Below, in pieces: positions 34,727 through 49,226 of a DNA stretch of 64,000 nt (the first letter of the stretch is position 1; each line of letters starts with the position of its first letter). The notes below the pieces were generated by a model that saw only the letters and a list, made by a program, of their open reading frames with translations, was not told the origin of the DNA and searched no databases. The stretch lies in NCBI GenBank assembly GCA_000697355.1, contig JNEN01001217.1, positions 124,001-188,000 of the forward strand. Reading direction: 5' to 3'. The translations under genes were made by a program, and so were the position numbers. This stretch comes from Syncephalastrum monosporum B8922 (Eukaryota; Mucoromycota; Mucoromycetes; Mucorales; Syncephalastraceae).

Positions 34727-37700
34727 TTAGGCGGTCTTTTGCGCCAACGTAATCTTGTCACCCAAACTCAAGGCGATGCCCTGCGTCTTGCTTCGGATGC
34801 GGATATGACCGGTGATGGGGCTGTCGCCTGCGCGCTCGATGCTCAAGTTGGCGAGTGCATCCTCACCAAAAATACTGCGTGCATACATGTTGGCCGACAA
34901 GAAACCACAGTCGCCCTCCAGCTGCTTCTCTGGCGTCAGGCAGCTCATGTTGGTCGACGCCATGATGTGCTTCAGGTATACTCTCAAATCACTGGATAGA
35001 TCATGTCATCAGTTTCAATTATCAGGAATCCAGGTAGCGGTGCACTTACGTAATGTTGGTGTTGACGTTCACCTTGTTCTCCCACTCGAACTCGGTCCAC
35101 ATGTTGCGGAACTATACAAGCGTTAACGAAGAATCTTTGTTGGCGTCGTGATTTCTGTCTTACCTGAGTCTCGGTGCAATAAGCCGGGTTAATGTAATCC
35201 ATAATATCAATGTGAATGTCGTTCAGCACCACCACGCTGCTATTCTCATTGGCTGTCTGCGAGTCGTACACAATGTTGCCAAAGATGACACCGGTCTCGG
35301 TGGACGACACCTTGATCGGAGCTTTGACGGTCAAGAAAGAGTGTGGTGCCAGGTTGTGTGTTACAGGACGATCCACCAGCTTGAGATCGCCCAGCGTGGC
35401 AAACTCCACAGTCAGGTTCTGCAAAGTCTCCGCTGTCTGATTGACGATTAAGACATCTAAGAAATAAGATGCATGTTAGAGTATTCTTACTTCATTCATT
35501 TCATTTACGGAACCCTGCCCCCTATGCTCAAAAAACGACCCACTTACCCATAAGGATGTCATATTGGTGTACATTCACCACAGCCTCGGCGTACACCGAG
35601 TCAGAAAAGCCGGTCAGTTGTACGATACGGCTCAGCTTGGACATAAGATCGTCCTTGGCGTCCAAAGTGCCAGTTGCACGTGACAAATCTTGTTCATACT
35701 CGTCTACAGCGCTGTCGTTTGTCTTCTTGGAGAATTGTCGGAATACGATGGCATCATCCACTTGGACCTCGACTGTCTTATCCTTCTCCTTTTCTTCAGC
35801 TGCGCGCTTTTCTTCGGCCTCGATTTGCTTGGCAAAGGCACTGCGGCTATCCTCAAGATAGACCTTGTCGATCGACGGATTGTGCTTACCGACGACACGC
35901 AGGTCTTGCATGATACGGTCGTAGGAATCCTCGTCGATGTGATGCGTGACGAATTGGGACTGGCCGACGCGGATGATGCTGGTCATGATCAACATGGCCT
36001 CTGCCCGACGAGCGTTCTTGAGCGACGTGTCCGTGGTCAGGCTGCTGAAGCGCAGGACGAGCTTGGTGAGGGTGGTGGCGAGGACAGAACCTAAGAAGTA
36101 GTCACCGTTAAGAAGGAGGGCGCGAAGTGGGGGCTTCGTGGCGGCCTTGACGGCATCGAGCTTGGCGGTGCTTGCGGAGGGCTGAACGGTGTAACTGCTC
36201 TCAGTGGCATAGGTACCGTCGGGCAAGATACGGCGCGGCGCGGCCGTGGACGATGGGACAGCCGCCTTGTGCTCGTCCTCTTCAGGCTTTTCGTTGCCCT
36301 CTTCGTCTTCAGCCGCATCCAGCAGACGCTGCTCAGACGCCAGAATGGGAATTTCACCGAGCGCGTCGCGGATCTGCTGCCATGCCTCATCAATCTCCTT
36401 GGCGCTCAAGCAATACTCGCCAATGATCCAAAGAGCACCGCGGAAGACCTTGCCCGATTTCATGTCTGCAAAGGTGTTGAGCAGCTTGTCAAGGACGGAT
36501 GCGCGCAGATCGGGGAACTTCTCCATGACTTCGCGCACAAACGACACGACGTCGATGGCTGAGGGGTTGTTGGAGTCACCCAAGAACTCCATCAGGACAT
36601 GAACGACGTTGGCAGCGACCTCGGAGAACTTGACGGCGCACGAGTGGATAGACTGGACCAAGAGCTGGCGATATTCGGTGTTCTTCTCGTATTCCTGGTC
36701 GTGGGTCTTGACCAGCTCCTTCTTGAGGAACAGGATGACTTCCTGGACGTTGCGGGACGAGACAAGCTCCATGGCAATGCGAAGGGCCTTGCGACGGACA
36801 TCAATGTCAGGGCTAGAGAGCACGCGCAAGATATCCATAACCAGATCATCCAGCGCACGCTCTTGTTTGGATAGAAGGTTGTCCAGACGATCCAACACAA
36901 TCAGCTTCACATTGTTGTCGGATTCCTTGACGACAAGTTCGATATAACAGGACGCGGCAGCTTTTTACACAAAAGTATTAGGGTAAGTTTGAAGCACGAG
37001 GAAGTCGATAAGCAAGATGGAGTTACCTCGGACAGCGGCAGGGTTGTTGGTCAAGACCATGAGGATGTTGGCCGCCTCGTATTTGACCGAGTGGGACACC
37101 GCCGTGAGCAACTCGGACACGCAGCGAATATAAGCACCCTAATGAATCACGTATGAGCACCACCATCCCCAGAATGAAAGGCCATTGAATATTTGGATAT
37201 CTGGATAACTGACCTTGTTAGTAGTGTTGGTCTTGCTGTCCTTGCGGATCAGCTCAAGAACGGCAAGCTGCAGGAGCTCGTCAAAGCCGGGGATGAGCGG
37301 GAAGACCTGCTGCAGGTACTCGACGGCCAAAGGACGGTCGATGTTGCAAAGGACAACAAAAGCGTTTCTGCGGCAGGACATGTCAGCCTCGCCGGACAAG
37401 AAGGTTTGAATGATCTCGGGGGCATCGGGGAACAAGTGATCAAAGTGACGGTAAATGGAGCCAATCGCAAAGACGGCATTCTTGCGCACATACGAGTGGC
37501 GGTGTTCCTGTCATACGGTGCGAAATACAGGAGATACGTGTCAGCGCCAGAAGAAGTAAAAGTAAAAGGCAAAACTAGAACCTACCAAACACGCGCGCAC
37601 ACTCTCAATCAGAGGCTCAAGCACTTCGGCCTCGCGAATCTTGCACAGGAAACGCAGGGTCGCACCACGAATGTACTCATTGGGGTGTTGCAGGTCGTTT

Positions 37701-38079
37701 CTCAGCGCATTGCTGCAGAGGGATGGCGTCAGTTTGTCAGGTACGGCCTTGTTTGCCTTTGCGCAGTCGTCACTTACCAGACAAGAATGAATTCTTCTTT
37801 GAGTTTGCCGTCTGGCTTGGTCTTGGGGCAAATTTCCCAGTAGAAATGCAGGAGCTTTTTGAGCTGCTTGTTTTTGGAAGGCAGAACAAAGCGAATGACG
37901 TGCAAGAGGAGCTTTTCCATCGGATCCCCATTGAGCATGATGGTCAGCAGTTTCTGCATTGTCTGAATGCGCACTTCATCCGATCCTTTCTCCAGAGCAC
38001 GCTGGAAGTCCTGCAGGGTAGGCTGCTCTGTCGCGTCATCTTGGTGCACGAGAGTGTAGCAAAGGTCAGTCGTAGCCAT
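34727..38079 (-). CDS. SEC26: Coatomer subunit beta (beta-COP, Sec26)
   Basis: Eight exons: 38079-37778, 37712-37586, 37507-37214, 37138-37027, 36960-35548, 35456-35164, 35111-35050 and 34991-34727, giving 955 aa, the usual length. The N-terminal two thirds is an alpha-solenoid of HEAT/armadillo helices ([39 protein letters not shown]). An acidic/Lys-rich linker follows, then the appendage with [23 protein letters not shown] and a C-terminal [13 protein letters not shown]. It is part of the COPI coat for Golgi-to-ER and intra-Golgi transport. Essential in yeast. Confidence 0.97.
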
Positions 38080-40189
38080 GGCGTGTTATGGTGTGATGAC
38101 GGAGGATGGCAAAAGATGATGAGGTCCTCGGCTGTACACGCAGACAAAATGAATATCGAGTCAGCAAACAACAGACGTCTCTACATTCCACTGCTTCAAA
38201 AGGACGCGACCTACTCTCTCTGTAAGTGTTGACCCCTTTGGTAAGGAAAAATAGGTGCTTTTCCGTCGCGCCGTTGCTCGAGGCGAATCCACAGGCTCTC
38301 TCGGGGTATGAATTCTTGGCCCGACGAGATTCATCCTCGTCTATTGTCTGCCTATCAAATTTACTGATTACGTCTCTCCGGCATTACTATTGTTTGATTT
38401 CTTTCACACCTTCGCACTCTGCCTAGTCTTGCTACTAATAGCTAATTATTCCTGAGTAGACGACAATCGAGAGATCACATTTTCCACGGTAACCACTACC
38501 AGTCGAACGCGGTATAGTATAGACATGTATTTCATACTTAATGAGAGGTCGTGTATTCTGCCATTAATGGCTGCTGCAGTAGTGGTAGAGAGTTATAGAC
38601 ACCATGGACGTGCAGTCGATCATCAATTTTACAATCCATATTTTACTCTAGCGCCATTCCTGTGCTTGGAAAAATAAATGTATGAGAGGCGTAACTGTTA
38701 TTCGCCTAAATACATGGATTGTGTACATAGCATAACTGCTGCAAATAGATATACGATGCTTCATGCTTTACTAAAGATAAAAGATGTGCCAGTAACAATA
38801 GCCGCTGAGGCAGGATACATTGATACATGTCTCAAGACGTTATAGTACTATAGATACTCGTAAATCTTGAGTAGAATCTTAAATACTAGCCGATACGAAC
38901 GTAAAGAGGTAGAATAACACACACCTTTAGCTGTGGCTATATTCATGCTCTGGTACGTTTTACACAGAGCTTGTGCGTACTTGGGTACCCAGGCGTGTTT
39001 ATATCATGACCAGCAAAAATTATACATATACTGATGTGATAAGCAGATCAGTATGATTCCACCAGTCCACTGCGGGCAGGAGACCAATTTGCCACATATC
39101 AAATGTGATGCACAGTGTGCGAGGAAGAGTGCGTGTATATGAAGCTGCATTACGTATTACCATTCTTGCTTTTATGTGGAACGATCTATGGTTATTCGTC
39201 AACAGCGTATTTTGTCTCACGTACAAAGGGGACACGAAGAGTGCCTCACAGGCGTTTATGTTTCAAGTCATATATACACAAGAGGTTTAAACATGGATTG
39301 GTACTCAAAGAAAAAAAACGTGACTTTTGTATCCGTCTTGTGTCTGTTACCTTGTGATACAAAAAAATAACGCCAGCACTCTCACCGTGATAAACCAAGT
39401 TGCGACCTCCTGGAGATCATAATACTTCTACATACTTCAGCACGCATTGTTGCCTGAGAAGTGTCTCACAGGAGCAACAGCATACGTGAACTGATCATTC
39501 CTTTCCCTCGTTTGATATGTTCTGGCAGTCAAGTTTTTCTGGATTGGTCCAAGTTGTAGGTCTTATAATTCTCGTCAATCACGACGTGTGCATGATGGGC
39601 GCCTTTCCAATTTATCCATTCTCTGATTAATGCTGTAAATAGATACCTGCCTATTTCATCTCTGTGTACTTAGTTATTTTCAACTATACTTTTGTATGTC
39701 CTGTCGTTCGCATTAGGAAAACTAATACTGCAGACAGCTACTGGCTCGCGGGGAAATCATCGGGATTTTTAATCTTAACTACCTTCTTTAGGTAAATAAG
39801 CCAGATAGGCCAGTGGCCATGATCCGCACAGATGCTGTTCGCGGTTAAAAAAAAATAGATTGTGCGTGCTCACGACCAAAACTGTGCGACGCGTGCTTCG
39901 GCAGGGAGAGGGTAACTTTCCCACGATATTTGAAACATGCATGCAACGTGGATGCCATGGACCATATGTGGCATTTTGCGTTTGTCGAGACTTACTTGGC
40001 GATGCATTCAAGCTAAATGGATTCATTGTTGGGGAAGCCTATCCCCCGACAGGCCGGATCGTGGGAAAGCTCAGCCGTCCAGTAGCAGCCATCGGAGTCC
40101 AGTTTTTGACAAGCTGCCATCCATTAAAAAATCTCGACCAAAAGATTCCCATTTTTTTTCCTTTTCTTATCGTCAATTCCACTATCATC
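38080..40189. other. Intergenic, no gene seen
   Basis: About 2.1 kb, AT-rich, between the divergent beta-COP and threonine aldolase starts. Open frames of 60-100 codons near 39.1-39.4 and 39.9 kb have no motifs. No tRNA-like box pair was noticed. The last 40 bp form a T-rich leader. Confidence 0.5.
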
Positions 40190-41525
40190 ATGTCGCCTAC
40201 CGCAGCAACAGCAACTGCCAAGAACGGAACCAAGGGCGTCGTGTATGACATGACCAGCGATACCGCTACCATTCCTACCGATGATATGTTCGATCTCATG
40301 AAGACCGCCTCGCGCGGCGATGATGTCTTTGCTGTAGGAAACATGCATGCGATAAACTTACAACAGTCTAATAACAACGCTTTTTTTTTTTTTTGCTCCT
40401 GCTTTTGTGGCTGCAATGTATATGTAGGCGGATAGCGATGTGAATGACTTGGAGGCGTACATGGCAGACTTGCTCGGTAAAGAAGCTGCCCTGTTCTGCG
40501 TGAGTGGAACCATGACAAACCAGCTCGGCTTGCGTGCGTTGCTTAGCGCCCCGCCGCAATCGGTCGTGTGCGACGCTCGGGCACACGTCCACATCCACGA
40601 ATGCGGTGGTCTCGGCTACCATTCGCAAGCTATGGTGATCCCTGTGATGCCCAAGAATGGCGCCCACTTGACGGCCGAAGACGTTGAGGCCAACATCAAT
40701 ACCGATGAACTTTGCGGTGCGCCCACTAAAGGTAAGGCGGATGTATTTATAAGCATGCTGATATACTCACAAACCTCCTCTTTGTTGACAGTGGTCTCAT
40801 TGGAGAACACATTGAATGGCACTATCATGCCCTACGAGGAAATTAAGCGCATCCGGGCGGTGGTGGACAAGTACGGCATCAAGCTTCATCTGGACGGCGC
40901 CCGCCTTTGGAATGCGAGCGCAGCCACGGGTGTATCCATGGCGGACTATGGCAAACTGTTTGACACGGTATCTGTGTGTCTTTCCAAGGGAGCAGGTGCG
41001 CCCATTGGTTCCATCATTGCCGGTCCGAAGGACCTCATTCGTCGCACACGTCACCTGCGCAAACTCTTCGGTGGTGGATGGCGCCAGGCTGGTTGCTTAG
41101 CCCGCGTGGCCCGCCACTGCATTGATACTGTAGTGCCGAAGCTGCCAGAGACGCACGCACTGGCTGCGCGCCTTGCGCAGCACCTCCAGTCTCTTGGCGT
41201 GAAGCTTTTGCTGCCGTGCCACACCAACATGCTTTTTATTGACGTGGCACCGATGGGCATCAAGGTCGATGAACTGGCCGATGCACTGAAGCAGAAGAAC
41301 ATCAAGATTTCGGCTTTCGGTGGTAGCACCATCTCTCGTGTGGTGTTGCACTACCAGATCACTGAGCAAGCGATCCAGGACTTTATGAATGCCGCTTCGG
41401 AGCTCGCCGAGAAGGCGCAGGCCAATGGCTTTGTATACCAGGAGCCAAAGTCGAACGCGGAGAAGGTCGAGGAAGCCAACCAGGCAGTTGACTTGAGAGC
41501 GGCATACCCATCTGGCAAGAACTAG
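40190..41525 (+). CDS. GLY1: L-threonine aldolase (low specificity)
   Basis: Exons 40190-40333, 40428-40731 and 40792-41525 encode 393 aa. A fold-type I PLP enzyme cleaving threonine to glycine and acetaldehyde. Marks are YDMTSDTATIPTDDM at the N-terminus, a short D-rich loop after the first intron (DVFAADSDVNDLE), GTMTNQL, HLDGARLWNA with the PLP-contacting Asp, and the Schiff-base Lys215 in VCLSKGAGAPIGS. Cytosolic glycine synthesis is expected from yeast Gly1. The stop lies 44 bp from the convergent METTL25B-like stop. Confidence 0.95.
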
Positions 41526-41569
41526 AAGAAGCATACTGCATTTTTTTTTTTCATATTTTTTTGTTTGTT

Positions 41570-43165
41570 TTATTTTGACGCTACAATGACAATATTACGC
41601 GGCGATGTAATAGGGTCGAACAGAGGCCATATCCAGACGCCTTTGGTGGGTGTATCGGGGAAGTGTGCGAGCGATTCTTTTAGGTAGAGCCAGCGATCGA
41701 CAAGGACGATGCTTTCTAGGATGGGTGCGAGAAGCGCGCGCACGGTCCACAGTACGGCGATCTGCCTGTCAACTCGCTTTTTCTTGTACGTATCATAGTA
41801 TGTCTGCGCTTCTTGAGCAGTGATAGCATCGGCAGGCAAGTTGAGGCGTTTGAGTGCAGCGGCTACATAGACAGGGAACGAAGTAAAATCCTTCTTCTTG
41901 TTCAGTCGACCCAATACAGGTGCTTTTTGTGGTGATGCGAGCCCTTTCTCAACCATGATATACTACAGCAATGATAAGTAGCCCACTCGCGGCCTGCATG
42001 GATTATCTTACCTGCAGTAACGCACGGAAGAAATGATGTTCAAATGACTTGAGCGTTTCCTCACGCCGATCGGCCCAACGTGTGGGGGTTTGACAGGCGA
42101 GCATTTGGCCGATGGTGCCCATTTGATACTGAAGGTCGTGCTTGACGAAATTGGACATAGGGAATCCATCTTGCGAAAGGAAATGATAGCAGCAGCCTAC
42201 GTTGACGAGCGCAGAGAGGTTCTCGGTAAACAAGCTGAGCATCAGACTGGATAAATCGCCGCAAGCATGCAGGCCGCATACGAGCCACGGTTCGTTAGGG
42301 TCGCGACTCCAGCGTGATAGGAGCGAAGACACATTGTCTTGTGTCACATGATCGGTAACGTGCTCCAGCATACTCTGCTCGACGCCTCGCTTGACAGCCA
42401 GGGCATCGAATCGCTTGGCGCCACACGTCTGGACATTTGATCCGTCGACAGCAAGTACGCGCAGGCCATATTGGTATGCCAAGACTCTGGATAGGTAGCC
42501 CTGACCAGCACCGAGGTCCATCACCGATCGGATGTGGCGTTGCTCAGCAACGCTATGCACCACTGCACTCATGCAGCCAACCTAGATAACGATCTGCCGG
42601 TCAGTCATGGGCTCTTCCAATCGCTTTATATTCGCACCTCGTGCAGTTTCTTGTCACTCATGCCCGGTCGCAGGCGCTTGTCAATGTCTGACTCCTCATC
42701 GACGACTACCATGATAATACAAAATGATCGCATGAGCTGCCTTTCTCTAATATAATTCATCTAATTTTACCATTATCTGGTTGCGTCCTTGGTAATGCGA
42801 GGTCCTGCGTATCCTTGACATAACTTTTCAGGCTCTGCGGCCAGGTGTCCTAAAAGACGATCGTGTATTAGACAGCTTGGCGCAAGCAAAAGCACACGAG
42901 AACCGACCTGGCTGGTATTGGCGGCTGCGAGCTGCACGAGTCCAGAGACCCACTGTTCGTGTGCTTGTTCTTGTTCTGGCAGGAGAGCGTCACGCCACTC
43001 GGGATCAAGAAGTTCCCACTGGTTCTGTGTCAGAAAGTCAACAATGTGAAAATCGATCAAAGGCCGGAGGCGTTCCGCAAAGGAGACGAGAGAAGAAAGA
43101 TATTGCTGTGGCGTTGCATTGCGGTGAGCATGCGGAAGGTTGATCTCAGGTGGCCATGCTGCCAT
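41570..43165 (-). CDS. METTL25B/RRNAD1-like methyltransferase
   Basis: Exons 43165-42908, 42849-42771, 42705-42638, 42581-42012 and 41962-41570 give 455 aa. The Rossmann methyltransferase core shows MDLGAGQGYLSR (SAM motif I), GLHACGDLS and NVGCCYHFLS; the C-terminus IVLVDRWLYLKE and SPRNIVIVASK matches the METTL25/RRNAD1 family. Its substrate is not established with confidence. The start at 43165 is the first in-frame ATG, but the frame stays open to an ACTAG acceptor at about 43,260, so an extra 5' exon is possible. Intron 42706-42770 was chosen over a closer acceptor that would leave only 26 nt. Confidence 0.85.
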
Positions 43166-44460
43166 TCGGCCAACCAAGGAAAGTAGCTGTCTTTTGACAG
43201 CGGAAGGATTTTCAATGAATGGACGTGCGCGGGGTTTCAGCGGCAAATGGTGCGGCTGGGTCTAGTGTAACTTTTGTGAGTAACAGGAAGGAACAGTCAA
43301 TCAGCGAAATAGTATTGTAAGATAAGACCCATTGCGTCCATAGGCCGCGAACACTCTGGGAACAGTAATAGTAGCAAAACGATATTTCATGAATAAATAT
43401 AGCTAATGTACTTTCTGGCGAGGATAAACTCCTCCTCCTACGATGCTGCATATCCTGTAAGAAAATCTTGCTAGGTAGTATAATGTTCTGTTTACAATAT
43501 TCACCACGTACAATAGGTATCAAGTGACACAAAAAATCTTTAGCAAAATAATATCAGTACGGCTTGAGGAGCACAGAGGTCAACTGTCATGGATGAGATG
43601 TGTGAGAGGTTTCGTGCGGGCTGCGTCCTAGGCGTGCAAATCCTGCACAATAGCTTATCTATAGACTAGTCATCGTCGCCAGGTTCCACGGATAACGTGT
43701 TTAATCCGTCTCTTGTGGCAACAGTGCGCTCACGAGATGAATGGAGCGAGTGCCACGTTGACATCATCCGGATGTCTTTATATATTTGGAAAGAAGCAGC
43801 TGCCATAACCTATAGAAAATAGCGGCTGTATTGGAAGAAAGTAGAATAAGAAAGGTGAGTGTGTATGATCTGGTAAACACTAGGGACTATGACACTTTAG
43901 GGCGATCGAACGTTGTACAAAAAGAGGGACAGACTTGGCATAAGTCAGCGCGGTACGGAAGGGCCAAGGACCAAATTCAGGGGGTTCCGAGCTTATAGCG
44001 CCCGTTTTACGGATGAGAAACAAGAAAAGAAGGACAGCTGTCCGTATGTGATGCACGACTTACAGTACATGTATCCAAAGCGGAACAACAAAGGGGGTTT
44101 TTCAACAGGTAGATCATGTGTCGCAAAAGAAAAAAAAAAGCGGTTTTTATGGTCACACCTGCTAAACCCAAACAACAAACCAAAAGAAAAAAAAGACGTT
44201 TATTGTGTGTATGAACCCTGAGCAACTCTTGACTCTGACAGACGAATAACGCTCAGAGAGGGTGAGACATAGACACCAAACTATATCGTAGAGGACCGCA
44301 TGGAAGATAAGCGAGGATCCTTATTCTAATCGTCTTTGGATAAAAAACGACGAGACCAAGGGAAGAAGGTTTCGACGTGTGACAGCTTCAATTTCTTGCC
44401 CGCGCAAACCCACCATAGTCATTCTTCCCTCTCTCTTTTTTTTCTCCATCTCAAAGCAAC
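43166..44460. other. Intergenic, possible 5' exon of METTL25B-like gene
   Basis: The first 95 bp may be coding (see the neighbouring gene). The remainder holds no supported gene. Motif-free frames lie at 43.9-44.2 kb. The Rab11 leader is CT-rich. Confidence 0.45.
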
Positions 44461-45711
<1,251 letters not shown>

Positions 45712-46912
45712 TCTTGTTCTCTTTTTGCGCTTTTTTTTTATCTTTGTTTGTGTGTTCCTGTAAACAGAGCGGAGTAGAATAAGAATCTCGATCTCTCAAT
45801 TGTACTTGTTTCTTCATTCTTCTTGCTTATGAGCGCAAGGTGATATGCAGATGATCGCGGTCCAGAACATGTCTAAATCCGAGCGCCAGCGATCTTTGAG
45901 TTTTGTTTGATGCAAGTGACCGAGGCAACTTGTCACAGACGGGTTCTATGATACGGTTATGCTCTCAGAAATTAAAAAAGAAAGTTGGAACGGTCATGTA
46001 GCTGTGGCAGCTACTTGTCGGCTCGGGAGCTAAAATAAAAATACATGTCCTTCGAGATATGCATATAAAAAAAAGTGACGGGCGGAGGCAAGTCGTGCAA
46101 GCGTTGGACAAACAGACCGATGGGTTGGCTGACCTGCAAGTGAGCGACATGGCTCATTATTGGAGGGTAGGGGAGACAACAAGAAGGAGAGAATAAGCTC
46201 ATGGGTGCACAATCTGCGCCCTGCACAGGCGTGAGGGGGATTCCGGGTCCGGGAACACAACACATACAAGAGAAAGAGAGAGAACACAGCAGAGGCAAAA
46301 GAGGGACACACAGAAGCGTGCTCCGCCCGCATGGGTCCTACCTTGCAGCACTTGTCACATTTGCCCATGCTGAAAGCTGACCGGCCCGGAGAGTATCCGC
46401 TTCTCCCCTCCTTTCTTCACTTGTACAAAAAAAGCGATAGCAGGGCACCGATCGGCTACAGAAAGGAACATGGCAGATGAGCAAACAAAAAAAGAAGATA
46501 AAAAAAAAAAGGAAGGGCGGTCCACGTGAACTGGGCCCACGTTTTGACCAGAGGACAGTTAAAGCAGCAGAGAAGACCGGACAAAAAGGTCCCGGCTTTC
46601 CTCAGTAAGGGCATTCCTTGTGCATTTGCCATACTGGGGGAGGTGACCGTCAGCAATCACGGAAGGCTGGTTGAGCCCTTTTTTTTTCTTTTTTTTTTTG
46701 TGAACCTGCTGTTTGGTGGGTGGACCTTGGCTGGGTTATGTGACCCGACCGACCGACCTGTCACTCCAAGCACCGGATGTGCTCCACATATAAATCCGAC
46801 CTTCCAGACCCTTTGGGTATTACTTTTCTTCTCTTCTTCCTTCCTTTCATTACTCTCTATTCTCTCTATTTTCTTTTTCTCTCTCTTTCGCCCCCCTCAC
46901 CAATAACGCTCC
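45712..46912. other. Intergenic with promoter of the small orphan gene
   Basis: No gene supported from 45712 to 46750. A TATAAA at 46789 and a long CT-rich leader up to 46912 precede the small ORF. Confidence 0.5.
46789..46794 (+). promoter_or_regulatory. TATA box of the small orphan gene
   Basis: TATAAA 124 bp upstream of the ATG at 46913, followed by a pyrimidine-rich leader. Confidence 0.5.
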
Positions 46913-47194
46913 ATGATGCACCATCATTCTCAACAGCTGCGAGAAGTCGTTGCTCAGTGGCTGCAGTCTATTACTCGGCGTGCGTCCGATTCATCCTCAA
47001 AGGCACAAGACCACTTTTGCAGTGCTCAGGACATTACCGAGTCCGCGAACGCAAGCCTGACCGTGTTTGAGAAAACCTACGTCTCCTTCCCAGACTTTGA
47101 CGACCATTCTTGCTCGCCTTTCGCAGGCCCTGCCTCATATCATCACCATCATCACTGCTCCTCGCCTCCCTCTCGGCCTTCGATGGCCTGCTAA
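46913..47194 (+). CDS. Small orphan protein (93 aa), unrecognised
   Basis: Intronless ORF with tandem ATGs (46913, 46916), behind a TATA box and CT-rich leader, so probably expressed. It starts with a His/Gln-rich end and an amphipathic stretch (LREVVAQWLQSI), contains VFEKTYVSFPDFDD, and ends in a His run and a Ser/Pro-rich tail with a final Cys. No signal peptide, membrane segment or known domain. The SFPDFDD block looks like a short conserved motif but I cannot name it. Confidence 0.5.
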   Translation: MMHHHSQQLREVVAQWLQSITRRASDSSSKAQDHFCSAQDITESANASLTVFEKTYVSFPDFDDHSCSPFAGPASYHHHHHCSSPPSRPSMAC

Positions 47195-47595
47195 TCGACA
47201 TATACCATACGGTTTTTACCTCCCACACACATACGCCCATACATACACGCGCGCCCAAATTAAATTACTTCATCACCATATCTCACCACATCTTTACTCT
47301 CTCACATTATTTCATCTCCCAACGTCCCATCCGCCCCACCCTGTAGCGACTTATCTTTTTCGCTTTTTGTCTTCTGTCACCCACTGTTAATTCACTGTAC
47401 ATTTTACTCACCCTTCACTATTGTCCATACACCTGATTCATATCACACAACCTTGATAAACATCCTCATTACATACTTTTGATCATTACAGAAAAAGAAA
47501 CGAAAGAAAAAATGGGGGGAGGGAGGGAAACGGTTCCACTAAGGAATGTGCACAAGGATTTCAAGTGAGATTGTATTTATTTTGAGGGATTATTT
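47195..47595. other. Convergent 3' intergenic region
   Basis: C/T-rich and CA-rich 3' flank of the small orphan, then the SHO1 3' flank. Nothing coding supported. Confidence 0.5.
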
Positions 47596-48848
47596 TCATA
47601 AGTTGGGCACCGGACTGCTCTGATTCGATGGGGGTGCAAACTATGTCGACGTATGAGCTCGTGTCCTTCCATCATGCAACGTTATACTTACATAGTTGCT
47701 TGGAATGATACCGATGGCACCATCTGCTTTCCGTGCCTGCCACCAGTTGCCTTTCCGATCCACAACTTCGAGTACTTCACCCTTCGTGAAACTCAGTTCG
47801 TTGGGGTCTTCAGGGTTGGCGTTATCTATAATGCGAAAGAATATTGTTAGTATAAGCATTTTCTACATCATTCCTCTGTCTGTCTGTTTAAACTCACATG
47901 CGTGCAAAGCCTCCACCTTCTCACGGTACTCAGTAGCAGGTGGGAGGTAATGGTCTTGGGGTGGTGGGGCATTGGCTGGCACCATGGTGGCTGACTGGGG
48001 CTGTTGGAGGTAACTGTTATTGGCCTGATAAGTGGGCATGACAGTCGTGACAGGCTGCATTCCATTGGACGCCAAGCGTTTGTCAGCCGGGAAATCAAGG
48101 TGCTTTTCTCCTAACACCGTGGGTGGGTACGTGCCCGTCTGCTGATGCAAAGATGGCACTGCTCCACTGACACTGCTGATCTGTCCAAATTGGCCTAGGT
48201 AGCTATTGGGGTCGCTGCCAAAAACAACCACCCAAGCGTACTGATGACATGCCAATCCAAATTCAGGTCAAGTTAAAAAGGATCCTTTCACTTCTCTTTC
48301 CTCCTCCTCTTTCTCCTCTCAGTTACCTGAACAATTATCAAAATGATGTAACCGACTGCATATGCGTTGGCGGGATCGCGAGGTACGGAAGGTTTTGTGT
48401 ACTGAAGGACGTAATCGACTTGTATCGTGAGCAATGGAATGCTGGCGCCGATAAAAGTCAGGATCTACCGTCATCGGCGGGTTATATGAGCAGGGAGCAG
48501 GAGACATCGATAGGAGCCAATGACAAATATCCATACCACAAGACGGTATTGCAAAATGCTATCAGACATGAAGACAAGGATGGAGCCGCAGAGCAACAGG
48601 GCTTGGTAGATTACGACCCACCAAGCACCGTTTAAAGTTTGTAAGGCACATGCGCCGCCGAAGGTGATAAACCAGCCGCACTATGTAGAAGTAGGATATG
48701 TGTGGGTCATGCGGTGTTCACGTTGTAAGGTGCGTGCGTATATATATTCTGGTATCTGACAGTAGCATTAGAAACCTACGACAGCAAAGATTGTGGTTGC
48801 CAGGACAAAGCGATTCTGAGAAAGCGTACTGGCCGCAAAGGTTGCCAT
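47596..48848 (-). CDS. SHO1: Sho1 osmosensor adaptor
   Basis: Six exons: 48848-48780, 48680-48537, 48464-48327, 48240-47898, 47825-47692 and 47640-47596, for 290 aa. Four membrane helices (about residues 10-110) include [38 protein letters not shown] and [14 protein letters not shown] Gln/Pro-rich linker leads to a C-terminal SH3 domain with [35 protein letters not shown], which in yeast binds Pbs2 to activate the HOG MAPK cascade. With the group III kinase at the left edge, this window holds two independent HOG-pathway inputs. Confidence 0.95.
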
Positions 48849-49226
48849 TATGTAGTGTACGTCTATGAGGGTGGCAAAAAAATAAAGTAAAAAGAGAAAG
48901 GAACGTAAAGAGGCGGAAGGCGATATATAACGAATGGGAGGGAAATAAAATAAATAGAGTAAATTTATAAGAGTAGGAAAGAACGAAGGAACGAAAGAAA
49001 GAGAGAGAGGAAGAGAGAGAAGGGAAAAAAGAGTGTTGCGAGTGGTCCAAGGGGAAGGGCAATGGAAACCATTATTATAATTGCATTCTCGAGACAAAAG
49101 AAAATCGGCAACCAAAAAGTCACAGAAAAACGCAGAATAGGCTCCTTACGTACCTGCCTTACTTGTCCTACACTTACACTTTTGCCTTTTCGCGCATCTC
49201 TGCCTTGACCCCCTTGACTGCCCGTC
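48849..49226. promoter_or_regulatory. Divergent intergenic region SHO1/UFL1
   Basis: A 378 bp interval shared by two start codons. The SHO1 side is a purine-rich run on the plus strand (about 48.96-49.03 kb), equal to a CT-rich leader for SHO1. No TATA box is evident. Confidence 0.45.

Noticed and set aside
39860..40435. 191-codon ORF extending upstream of threonine aldolase
   Set aside because: The aldolase domain begins at the ATG at 40190 after a T-rich leader; upstream codons lack motifs and the frame runs into the intron.
42745..42770. 26 nt intron in the METTL25B-like gene
   Set aside because: Too short to splice; the 65 nt alternative (42706-42770) keeps frame and gives the conserved segment.
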